From contig JBBSBR010000016.1 in the NCBI GenBank assembly GCA_038251135.1, positions 1 to 18,756 on the forward strand: a stretch of 18,756 bases of DNA. Reading direction: 5' to 3'. The notes under the pieces are model-generated. The model searched no databases and was not told where the DNA came from. It was given only the letters and a program-made list of their open reading frames with translations. Origin of the DNA: JBBSBR01 sp038251135 (GTDB lineage: Bacteria > Patescibacteriota > Saccharimonadia > UBA4664). The first letter of the stretch is position 1, and each line of letters starts with the position of its first letter. Positions 7,417 through 14,698 of this stretch are shown piece after piece. A program made the position numbers and the translations under genes.

Positions 7417-7422
7417 ATTATA
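7417..7422 (-). promoter_or_regulatory. TATAAT box 6 nt ahead of serS
   Basis: A perfect -10 hexamer on the minus strand (7422-7417) ends 6 nt before the ATG, so transcription from it would start at or next to the start codon. No good -35 was seen 16-18 nt further up. It may serve as an internal, leaderless promoter for serS-hpf-secA. Confidence 0.35.
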
Positions 7423-7450
7423 CTCCTGTTTGACTGAATAATGGCTGGGA

Positions 7451-9010
7451 TTAGGCTTCGCGGCGCAGACGTTTAACCAGCCAGGGGGCATCGAGCGAAG
7501 CTAGGAACCACCCGGCTTTGGGACCCGAGTCCTGACCCAATATCACCCGGTAGAGCGCCTTGAAGGCCAGAGTGGGCTTCAGATCGGCCACCTCGCTGGC
7601 CGCGTAAATGGCATCGTGCATACCTTGGCCGCTGAGGTCACCTTCCGTCTCAATGGTCGCGGCCAACTTATCGAGAAATTTATGTTGGGCGTCGCTCAGT
7701 TCGGTCGCGGGCAATTCCGTCTGAACCGTGAATTTCACGCTGTCCGGAGCATATTTGTCCAGCCAATTAGCCGCAAAAGTAAACTCCCTTGAAATAATCT
7801 CGCTTTGCTCCTTGGCGATCGTCTCGTAGCCGGTGCGTGCCAGTATCTCAAGCGCTGCCGATGCGTCCAAACGGGCAGCCTGGTAGACCGAAACCAGATG
7901 GCTGAAAGCGATACGGGCAATCGTCCGCTCGCCCTGAATAGCCGTTGCCACCAGATAGGCGCGCTCAAATTCAGGGTGCTCACCGGCCAACACCAGATCC
8001 TCGACTTTGGAGAACTCATCGATAAGGTTATAGAGACCCAAACCGGAATCGAAATACAGGATGCGTTTCGGCAAGGATCGCAGCACGAAATAGCGCAGGA
8101 TTTCGGGCGGCATTATCTCCAGCGCTTCGGCCGGCGTAACCAGATTTCCCAAAGACGAACTCATCTTCTTGGTGTCGCCGATAAGATTGATCGTATCGTA
8201 CGGCAGCGGCAGCGGCGGCTGAGCGCCGAAAACTTCACGCACAAAGTCGGCGCCGGTATCGTACGAACCGCCCTTGGTGGAATGCTCTTTGCCGAACGGC
8301 TCTACCATGACTCCATGGAGTGCCCAGCGGGCCGGCCAATCGAGCCGCCAGTTGAGTTTTACGCAGCCGGTATCGTACGGCAGCTCGCCCTCTTTGCCGT
8401 CGGCGTCGCGGTAACGGATCGTCTTGGCCTGGGTATCAATCCCGACATAGCGCCACTCGTTAAAGCTCTTGTTGTCGCTCAATATCTGGATTGGCGCCCA
8501 GTCCTCGGGCAGATCGCGGTGCGCGACTTCCTTGAATGTCCGGCGAATTTCCGGCATATGGGCCAACGCCTGCTCAATATACGGCGCCATCCTGCCCGTC
8601 AGGTATTGGTCTTCGTAGGAGTAGATCACCTCCATCTCAACGCCCATTCTGGCCGCTGCCGCCTCGAACTCCTGAGTGTAGTGCACGGCATAAGAGCCGT
8701 GGCAGCCTAGAGGATCCGGTACGAGACAAATCGGCCAGCCGACATATTGGTCGAACTCCGGCGGCAAGAAGTCATAGCGTTTGCGCAGCGGGTCAAAATT
8801 ATCCACCACATGAAGGTGCCGTGCCTTTCGGCCCCGTTGGCGCAGACCCCAGGCTATGGCATCGGCCGTCAATGCTTCGCGAAAGTGGCCGATGTGATAC
8901 GAAGCCGAGGGCGAGATGCCGCTCGAAACCAATATCTCACCGTCCGGATAGGCGCGGATGGCGTCTTCGACAATTTGATCGAGCCAATAATTGCTGGGTA
9001 ACTGATTCAT
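7451..9010 (-). CDS. lysS: Class I lysyl-tRNA synthetase
   Basis: This enzyme charges tRNA-Lys and belongs to the class I (archaeal-type, Rossmann) LysRS family, not the class II enzyme of most bacteria. With the ATG at 9010 it has 519 residues. HIGH is literal at 39-42 (SASYHIGHFREAL), and the KMSKS motif appears as KKMSSSLGN (281-289). The helical anticodon-binding domain follows to the C-terminus. The middle region (about 170-235), where many relatives have CxxC zinc-knuckle pairs, keeps KLNWRLDWPARW but has lost recognisable Cys pairs. An upstream extension to 9070 would run through the greA terminator stem and is unlikely. No Shine-Dalgarno sequence is visible; a TAGAAT box is 7 nt ahead. 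The downstream neighbour is serS. Confidence 0.96.
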   Translation of the reverse strand: MNQLPSNYWLDQIVEDAIRAYPDGEILVSSGISPSASYHIGHFREALTADAIAWGLRQRGRKARHLHVVDNFDPLRKRYDFLPPEFDQYVGWPICLVPDPLGCHGSYAVHYTQEFEAAAARMGVEMEVIYSYEDQYLTGRMAPYIEQALAHMPEIRRTFKEVAHRDLPEDWAPIQILSDNKSFNEWRYVGIDTQAKTIRYRDADGKEGELPYDTGCVKLNWRLDWPARWALHGVMVEPFGKEHSTKGGSYDTGADFVREVFGAQPPLPLPYDTINLIGDTKKMSSSLGNLVTPAEALEIMPPEILRYFVLRSLPKRILYFDSGLGLYNLIDEFSKVEDLVLAGEHPEFERAYLVATAIQGERTIARIAFSHLVSVYQAARLDASAALEILARTGYETIAKEQSEIISREFTFAANWLDKYAPDSVKFTVQTELPATELSDAQHKFLDKLAATIETEGDLSGQGMHDAIYAASEVADLKPTLAFKALYRVILGQDSGPKAGWFLASLDAPWLVKRLRREA

Positions 9011-9017
9011 AATCTCT

Positions 9018-9023
9018 ATTCTA
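9018..9023 (-). promoter_or_regulatory. TAGAAT box 7 nt ahead of lysS
   Basis: This -10-like hexamer (5 of 6 consensus) lies between the greA terminator and the lysS ATG. A promoter must lie about here, or transcription must read through the terminator, because only 20 nt separate the stem from the start codon. No -35 was recognised; that region is the terminator stem itself. Confidence 0.35.
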
Positions 9024-9056
9024 AACCAAAAACCCACTCTCGGGCGAGAGTGGGTT
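9024..9056 (-). terminator. Intrinsic terminator of greA
   Basis: A 12-bp perfect stem (AACCCACTCTCG / CGAGAGTGGGTT, arms 9056-9045 and 9042-9031) with a 2-nt gap at the tip is followed on the minus strand by a T-rich run (GGGTTTTTGGTTTAG). It begins 32 nt after the greA stop and ends just before the lysS start. Confidence 0.88.
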
Positions 9057-9088
9057 GTCCAATTCGACAATCTGGCCCCGGATTACTG

Positions 9089-9556
9089 CTACTCGACAGC
9101 TGCAATCTTGTAGGTAATAACGCCGGACGGAACCGTAATTTCGACTTTGTCGCCGGGCTTCTTGCCCATTAGGGCCTTACCGATCGGTGATTCGTCGGAA
9201 ATCTTACCCTCGTCCGGGTTGGCCTCGGTCGAACCGACGATGACATATCGCTGCTTCCCGCTCGAAAGCTCGACGTGGACGGTTGATCCGAGTCCGACGG
9301 AACCCTTGGAGCCAACCTCAATGAGCTTGGAGTGCTTCAGGATGTGTTCGATCTCGGAAATACGCCCCTCGACGAAGCCCTGCTCATCACGGGCAGCATC
9401 AAACATGGCGTTTTCGCTCAGGTCGCCGTCGGCCTTGGCCTCTTTGAGACGCCCTGCGATATCCGCGCGCTTAGTGGTCGTGAGCTGAACCAGTTCGTCT
9501 TTGAGTGCCTGAATGCCGGCTGCGGTTAGTACGAATTCTTGTTTTGGTTGTGACAT
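9089..9556 (-). CDS. greA: Transcript cleavage factor GreA
   Basis: GreA enters the RNA polymerase secondary channel and triggers cleavage of backtracked RNA. With the ATG at 9556 it has 155 residues, the usual size. The N-terminal coiled coil carries the acidic tip in KADGDLSENAMFDAARDEQG, which includes the catalytic Asp/Glu pair. The C-terminal FKBP-like domain has SPIGKALMGKKPGDKVEI. A GGAGAT lies 8 nt before this ATG. An earlier start at 9586 would add ten residues without a good ribosome site. The gene is a one-gene unit: a strong terminator-like hairpin lies 43 nt upstream and an intrinsic terminator lies downstream. Confidence 0.97.
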   Translation of the reverse strand: MSQPKQEFVLTAAGIQALKDELVQLTTTKRADIAGRLKEAKADGDLSENAMFDAARDEQGFVEGRISEIEHILKHSKLIEVGSKGSVGLGSTVHVELSSGKQRYVIVGSTEANPDEGKISDESPIGKALMGKKPGDKVEITVPSGVITYKIAAVE

Positions 9557-9598
9557 AATTGATCTCCGTTCGATAAGCGTAAGCACAACACTAGGGTG

Positions 9599-9623
9599 AA
9601 AAAAAGGCTCGGGAACTCCCGAG
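9599..9623 (-). terminator. Intrinsic terminator or attenuator between mrdA and greA
   Basis: The minus strand reads CTCGGG-AGTT-CCCGAG (9623-9608), then CC and seven T (9605-9599). It is a textbook rho-independent terminator. It lies about 180 nt after the mrdA stop and only 43 nt before the greA ATG. No clear promoter fits between it and greA, so it may act as an attenuator in a greA leader as well as ending the mre operon. Confidence 0.85.
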
Positions 9624-9802
9624 ATGGTGTGCTTTTAGCTGCATGAATTACTAGTGAACATGGGGACTGTTTCTTTTGCTTTACTATGTTCCTCCAAGGC
9701 GTCGATGCCGTCAAGAGTTACTATTGTTTAACGTATTTATAATACTTGAGAGAGCCATAATCGGCTATCTAGAATATTACTATTTTGGGCATAATTCTAA
9801 CT
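9624..9802 (-). other. AT-rich non-coding region upstream of greA terminator
   Basis: No gene is supported here. On the minus strand it has a TTGACG (9714-9709) without a good -10, an AT-rich TATTATAAAT patch near 9740, a small AGCC/GGCT stem (9766-9753) and an inverted repeat GAACAT/ATGTTC (9691-9686 and 9661-9656). A promoter for greA or for a short terminated RNA most likely lies here. Confidence 0.3.
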
Positions 9803-11800
9803 TTAGCGGATTGACGCGCCGGCTCCCTGTGTAAAATACCACTGCAGCGTTTCGCGCGTCGCCGGAACGGCGTATGTGGCGCCTTCACCGGCCTTCTCGA
9901 GCAGAACGACAGTCACAATCTGCGGGTCGTTGAAGGGCGCAAATGATACAAACCAGGAGTTGGGCGGTACGTTGTGGGTCGGATCGGTCTCGGCCGAGCC
10001 AGTCTTCCCCGCCACTTGAACCGGTACGTCGCGCTCCATGAAGCAACAGGCCGTACCCTGGGGGCTGACGACGGTCTGCCGCATGGCGTCGCGCACAATC
10101 TTGAGATTGCCCTGGGAGATGAAATCGCGGCGAATGATTTCCGGATCTATCTGCTTTACGACATGTCCCTGAGTATCCTCAATCTTCGAAACAAAATGCG
10201 GCTTGTAGAGGATGCCGCCGTTGGCGATCGCGGCGATGGCGGTGGCCATCTGGATCGGCGAGGCCAAAACGTCGCCCTGACCAACCGAAATGTTGTAGGT
10301 GTCACCGGTAAACCAGTCTTCGCCGGTCGCCTTCTTCTTCGACGCGGGAGTTGGAACCTGGCCGACCGTCTCGCTGGGGATATCGACCCCCGTTCGGCTC
10401 CCCAGTCCAAACTTGCGGTAGTATTCGGCGATCTTATCGACGCCGAGGTAATGAGTGAAATCCGCAAATCCGCCGGCAATCGTGTAGAAAAATATATCCG
10501 ATGAACGGGCAATCGCCGTGTAGACGTTCATGACGCCCAGACCGCTGTGCTCCCAGCCGTAGAAAGTATAGGAGACGGACGGATCGTATTTGTTCACAAC
10601 CACCAGCTTGCCTTTGTCCACGACGGTCGTGGACGGCGTTATGATATTTTCTTGGAGTGCAGCCGAGGCTACGAGCGGCTTGATGATCGATCCGGTCGGG
10701 TAGGCGCCCGAGGTGACTTTATTGAAGAGCGGCTGAGCCGGGTCGTTAACCAACTTCGAATAATCGGCCTGCGATATACCCTGGCTGAAAAGATTATTAT
10801 CGTAGCTCGGAAGCGACACGGCGGCCAATATCTCGCCCGTCTTCGGGTTTATGGCTATGCCGGCCGCACGCTTGGCCCCGGAAAGTTGCAGCTGCTTGTT
10901 GATAGCCTCGGCAAACTTCTGCTCCAGACCTTGATCGATCGACAAAACCAGATTATCGCCGGCGATCGGCTCGCGGCTGGCCAGAACTCGAACCGGCTTG
11001 CCGGTCGCATCGACCTCGGTCCGCTGGCCGCCGTTCTGCCCCCTCAGGACGCTTTCGTATGAGCTCTCGAGCCCTAACTTGCCTATCAGATCCGTCGGAC
11101 CGTAGCTGGGATCCGCCGCTGCTTCGGCGGCATTCACGCGCCCGGTATAGCCCAGAAAGACCGCCAGCAGATTATTATCCGAGTATTCGCGGATCGGGTT
11201 TACGTCCAAGGCAAACCCGGGGAGCTCGACGCTGGCCTGGTCGATCAGGAGCGCTTGTTCGCGGGTAATGCCCGATACGGCGAGCTTGGGCACCGGATCG
11301 TCGAGACAATTAGCCTTAGCAGTCTTACAGTTGGCTTCAGCGGCATCGGCAATTTTCTGAGCAGACGCTCCCGTCAGTGAGGCTACCTTGGCATAGAGCA
11401 ACTGACGGTCGGCCGCTGCCGCAGGTAATTGCTGGGGCACGACGGTAACGTCAAAACTAGCTTGGTTTCGGGCCAGGACCGTCATATTACGGTCAAAAAT
11501 CATGCCCCTCGGAGCGCGGGCCACCGTTTCGCGGGTTCGGTTGCCGTTGGCCAGAGCCAAATTATTACTGCCGCCAATTATCTGCAGCATTATCAGTCGC
11601 GCCAGGAGTACGACCACGGCCACTAGGACGATCATCATCAGCGCCATCAGCGGACGGCGGTTGGTGTCGCCTTCAAAGCTGTCGACGCTCGCATCAGCCG
11701 GCAAAATGGCGCTGGTCCACTCCTCGTGCCGCGCCAGATCACCGCTTAATCTTTCGCCGCCGCCTGCACCGTCGAGATAGCCGAAGATCGATCCCTTCAT
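9803..11800 (-). CDS. mrdA: Penicillin-binding protein 2 (elongasome transpeptidase)
   Basis: This class B PBP cross-links peptidoglycan during side-wall growth, together with RodA and MreBCD. From the ATG at 11800 it has 665 residues. A cytoplasmic tail of about 50 residues, longer than usual, is followed by one membrane segment (about 52-75). The PBP dimerisation domain comes next (RGMIFDRN near 99). The transpeptidase domain has SxxK as SIIK (371-374), SxN as SSD (433-435, a form seen in PBP2) and KTG (599-601), so it should be active. The start is one nucleotide after the mreD stop, with only a weak GGTGG ahead, so translation is likely coupled. rodA, which often follows, is not in the window. 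Confidence 0.95.
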   Translation of the reverse strand: MKGSIFGYLDGAGGGERLSGDLARHEEWTSAILPADASVDSFEGDTNRRPLMALMMIVLVAVVVLLARLIMLQIIGGSNNLALANGNRTRETVARAPRGMIFDRNMTVLARNQASFDVTVVPQQLPAAAADRQLLYAKVASLTGASAQKIADAAEANCKTAKANCLDDPVPKLAVSGITREQALLIDQASVELPGFALDVNPIREYSDNNLLAVFLGYTGRVNAAEAAADPSYGPTDLIGKLGLESSYESVLRGQNGGQRTEVDATGKPVRVLASREPIAGDNLVLSIDQGLEQKFAEAINKQLQLSGAKRAAGIAINPKTGEILAAVSLPSYDNNLFSQGISQADYSKLVNDPAQPLFNKVTSGAYPTGSIIKPLVASAALQENIITPSTTVVDKGKLVVVNKYDPSVSYTFYGWEHSGLGVMNVYTAIARSSDIFFYTIAGGFADFTHYLGVDKIAEYYRKFGLGSRTGVDIPSETVGQVPTPASKKKATGEDWFTGDTYNISVGQGDVLASPIQMATAIAAIANGGILYKPHFVSKIEDTQGHVVKQIDPEIIRRDFISQGNLKIVRDAMRQTVVSPQGTACCFMERDVPVQVAGKTGSAETDPTHNVPPNSWFVSFAPFNDPQIVTVVLLEKAGEGATYAVPATRETLQWYFTQGAGASIR

Positions 11801-11801
11801 A

Positions 11802-12302
11802 CTACAACGCCACCATGATCTCTGGCCGTTCACGTTTCAGGCGCTTGTAGAGCGGCTGTACCATGAGCACCAGCAGCGAATTTAGGAGCAATTCAATCCC
11901 TATCATGCCGATCAACTTGGCGACCGGCCAGACTCTCACGCTGCCGGCAACGTTCGCCAATATACCCAGGTCGATTATGATCGTACTCGCGGCAACCACC
12001 AATAACGCTATTGAGGGGCCGTTCAAAGTAACCCCTGATCGGCGGACAAAACCGGTAGCCAATGCCGCCAACACGAGCAGTACCGTCCTGAGGCCAAAAT
12101 CAGCCCCGCTGGTAATATCGAGAGCCAGCCCGCCGATCAAGGCAATCACCAGAGATTGGCTCAACGTTGCCTGCAGCCCGACCACCACCACGACCACCAG
12201 AATCAGATTGGGCACGACGCCAAACGGCCGCAAAGCTGAGACGAATCCGATCTGAACGAATATAAGTGCGAGGCTGGCCAGCCAAAACAAGAATGTTTTC
12301 AT
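11802..12302 (-). CDS. mreD: Rod shape-determining membrane protein MreD
   Basis: This very hydrophobic protein of 166 residues has about five membrane segments (for example residues 4-22, 30-60, 75-87, 98-118, 128-150). It ends in a basic tail (YKRLKRERPEI). This, together with its place between mreC and mrdA, identifies MreD, the membrane partner of MreC and MreB in the elongasome. The sequence itself is poorly conserved in the family, so the call leans on context. The ATG overlaps the mreC stop as ATGA. Confidence 0.9.
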   Translation of the reverse strand: MKTFLFWLASLALIFVQIGFVSALRPFGVVPNLILVVVVVVGLQATLSQSLVIALIGGLALDITSGADFGLRTVLLVLAALATGFVRRSGVTLNGPSIALLVVAASTIIIDLGILANVAGSVRVWPVAKLIGMIGIELLLNSLLVLMVQPLYKRLKRERPEIMVAL

Positions 12303-13096
12303 GCTCCGGGCACCACAAAAACAAAACGTAATCGATTGATCTTGAGCGGTGTTACCAGACGGGCCGACTGAAAAATTGCATTATCGGTAGTATTCACCGA
12401 CTGAACTTGGCCGATCAGCAGGCCGGCGGGAACACCCCCTCCCAAGCCGGCGCTGGTAATGGTGTCTCCCGGCTTGATCACATCCGTCTGCCCGATCTTC
12501 TCCATGATCAAGCCGCTGCCAAGCTGGCCGCTTACCACGCCGGTAGCGTTGCCGTCCTGGTCCTTGGCGGTCAGGCGGAACTCCGGATCTGTCACCAACG
12601 CGACTTTGGCAGTACTGGCCTGAGCATCGGAAATAATGCCGATCAGAGCCCCTTCGCTCATGACGCCTTGACCTTTCTTGATGCCGTCGTCGAGCCCTTT
12701 GTTGATCGTCACGAACTGACGGTACGAATCCGGCTGAAAAGCCACCACCTCGGCACCGATCCGGGCCAGGTCCCCGGCCACATTTAAGCCCAATTGCCGG
12801 CGCAAAATCTCATTGTCCCGGCGCGTCTCGGCGTCGGCGGCCAGGCGCTGTTTGAGATCGGCGTTCTCTTGCTGGGCGACGGCCAAATCGCGCGACAGAT
12901 TGTGGACGTTGGCCAGATTGGAAAACGCCTCGCCGGTACTGCTACCCGCTAAGGCGAGACCCCGGCTGACGGGTATGACGGTATTGTCGTAGACCCAACG
13001 CAGCGGGCCCAATTTGCCTAGGACGCCAAAACTGGTGATCGCTGCCGCAATGACCACGATAATGATGATTCGCCGGTTGGCAATCGATCGGTTCAA
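12299..13096 (-). CDS. mreC: Rod shape-determining protein MreC
   Basis: MreC is a bitopic protein that links MreB inside the cell to PBP2 outside. The 265 residues comprise a membrane anchor (about 9-28), a periplasmic/extracellular coiled coil (about 66-97, VAQQENADLKQRLAADAETR) and the double beta-barrel domain, recognised by the IGIISDAQASTAKVALVTDP and GVPAGLLIGQV stretches. The start is TTG at 13096, supported by GAGGGGG placed directly after the mreB stop with about 4 nt spacing. I found no ATG that fits better. It is followed by mreD with a 4-nt overlap. Confidence 0.95.
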   Translation of the reverse strand: MNRSIANRRIIIIVVIAAAITSFGVLGKLGPLRWVYDNTVIPVSRGLALAGSSTGEAFSNLANVHNLSRDLAVAQQENADLKQRLAADAETRRDNEILRRQLGLNVAGDLARIGAEVVAFQPDSYRQFVTINKGLDDGIKKGQGVMSEGALIGIISDAQASTAKVALVTDPEFRLTAKDQDGNATGVVSGQLGSGLIMEKIGQTDVIKPGDTITSAGLGGGVPAGLLIGQVQSVNTTDNAIFQSARLVTPLKINRLRFVFVVPGA

Positions 13097-13106
13097 ACTA
13101 CCCCCT

Positions 13107-14159
13107 CTATCTTGGAATCTTCTTAAACTGCGTCGGAACCAGGACGTCTTTTAGTGCGTCGATATCTTCCAGCACGAGCCCGGTCCCGCGCGCTACGGCC
13201 GTCAGCGGATCGTCCGCAATATGCACCGGCATCTTGGTCTCGCGGTGAATCATCAGATCGAGTCCCTTGAGTAATGCTCCGCCGCCGGCCAAAATTATTC
13301 CGCGATCCATAATGTCCGCCACCAGTTCGGGCGGGGTCTCTTCGATGGTAATTTTGATGGCCTCCACAATCTCCCGTACGCTTTTGGCCAGAGCTTGGCG
13401 GATCTGATCCGGATGTACCATGATCTCCTTGGGCAAGCCGGTCACCAGATCCCGACCCCGCATCGGAACGGCTTTGGCTCCCTCCAGCGGATAGGCCGAT
13501 CCGACCGCGATCTTGATATTCTCGGCGGTACGCTCGCCGATCTGGAGGTTGAACTCCTCGCGCGCATACTGAATGATATCGTCTGAAAGCTCATCGCCGG
13601 CAATTCTAAGGCTTCGGGAGGCCACGATACCACCAAGTGAAATAATCGCCACTTCGGTTGTACCGCCGCCAATATCGACGATCATGCTCCCGGCCGCATC
13701 CTGAATCGGTAACCGGGCGCCGATCGCGGCCGCCATGGGCTCTTCGATCAAAAACGTTTGGCGGGCACCGGCATTGGTGGCGGCATCTTCCACGGCGCGC
13801 TTTTCGACTTCGGTCACACCGCTCGGAATTCCGATTACCACCCGCGGGCGTGGAAAGACCGAGTAAGACTCTTTGTGAACCTTATTGATGAAGTATTTGA
13901 GCATCTGCTCGGTAACTTCAAAGTCGCTGACTACGCCGTCCACTAAGGGGCGCGTAGCGATAATACTGGCCGGCGTTTTACCGACCATCTTTTTGGCCTC
14001 GTCGCCGATCGCCAAGACCTGCTTGGTGTTGGTGTTGATGGCGACCACGCTGGGTTCATTGATCACGATGCCCTTACCCCGTACGTACACCAGGGTATTG
14101 GCGGTGCCAAGGTCTATCCCGATGTCATGAGACAACAGACCGAGCAAACGGTTGATCAT
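13107..14159 (-). CDS. mreB: Rod shape-determining actin homologue MreB
   Basis: MreB is the ATP-binding bacterial actin that guides the wall elongation machinery along the membrane. From the ATG at 14159 it has 350 residues. Phosphate-1 is DIGIDLGTANTLVYV (12-26), phosphate-2 is VDIGGGTTEVAII (161-173), and the adenosine loop is ILAGGGALLKGLD near the C-terminus. The N-terminal MINRLLGLLS is hydrophobic, fitting membrane contact. The frame extends 20 codons upstream to 14219, with an internal ATG at 14186, but these extra residues are not family-like. The ribosome site is weak at all choices. mreC starts 10 nt after the stop. The gap to the HAD gene upstream is about 70 nt, with no clear promoter. 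Confidence 0.97.
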   Translation of the reverse strand: MINRLLGLLSHDIGIDLGTANTLVYVRGKGIVINEPSVVAINTNTKQVLAIGDEAKKMVGKTPASIIATRPLVDGVVSDFEVTEQMLKYFINKVHKESYSVFPRPRVVIGIPSGVTEVEKRAVEDAATNAGARQTFLIEEPMAAAIGARLPIQDAAGSMIVDIGGGTTEVAIISLGGIVASRSLRIAGDELSDDIIQYAREEFNLQIGERTAENIKIAVGSAYPLEGAKAVPMRGRDLVTGLPKEIMVHPDQIRQALAKSVREIVEAIKITIEETPPELVADIMDRGIILAGGGALLKGLDLMIHRETKMPVHIADDPLTAVARGTGLVLEDIDALKDVLVPTQFKKIPR

Positions 14160-14230
14160 AGGTGTTTTACTTTCATCTTCAAGCATTTTACCAGTCCCCG
14201 AGCCCGAGGGAAAGGTCACGGACGTAACGA

Positions 14231-14698
14231 CTAATCGAGCTGGGTCAGGCTGTCGATGGTGTAGTCGGGCAGTATTTTGCCTTCAAGACCGCGTGCGGTT
14301 GCCAGCTCCATACCCAAGCCGCGCCGAATCCAGATACTTCTAATTCCCAGCTCAATCGCCGGTTCGATATCGTTCTGGAGTTCGTCGCCGATCATTGCCG
14401 CACGGTCGGCCGATATTCCCTCCTGACCCAATATGTGTAGGAAAAATTCATGATCCGGCTTGGTATAACCGATGCTGTCCGAAAGGTAAATATGCGAAAA
14501 ATACTGCCCGAAACCGGCATCCTCCATATATCCTAAGATCGCGCTGGGCTGGTTGGCTCCGACAACCAGTCGAAACCGGCCGCTTAGCCGCTCAAGCACC
14601 GGCCGGGCATCTTCATACCAATCCAGCTCATGACTGACCTTGAGCGTACCGCCAATATCAAAAATTAGAACTTCGAGATTATCTAGCACCCAGGACAT
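14231..14698 (-). CDS. Small HAD-superfamily hydrolase
   Basis: This 155-residue HAD protein (ATG at 14698) is a phosphatase-like enzyme of unknown substrate. Motif I is FDIGGTL with the nucleophile Asp at 14; the second Asp of DxD is Gly. Motif II is around LVVGANQ (49), with no clear Thr/Ser. Motif III is the Lys in YTKPD (80). Motif IV is GDELQND (104-110). The cap is very small. The start overlaps the end of proS by about 20 nt, so the two are probably coupled. A longer start at 14740 is possible but would overlap proS by 62 nt. The Gly in motif I is seen in some active HAD subfamilies, so loss of activity cannot be assumed. Confidence 0.85.
   Translation of the reverse strand: MSWVLDNLEVLIFDIGGTLKVSHELDWYEDARPVLERLSGRFRLVVGANQPSAILGYMEDAGFGQYFSHIYLSDSIGYTKPDHEFFLHILGQEGISADRAAMIGDELQNDIEPAIELGIRSIWIRRGLGMELATARGLEGKILPDYTIDSLTQLD

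Noticed and set aside
7411..7491. Longer N-terminus for SerRS
   Set aside because: The extra 27 residues do not match the family and would overlap the end of lysS.
9526..9714. A 62-codon minus-strand frame upstream of and overlapping greA
   Set aside because: It reads through the terminator T-tract and the greA start, with no domain and no codon bias.
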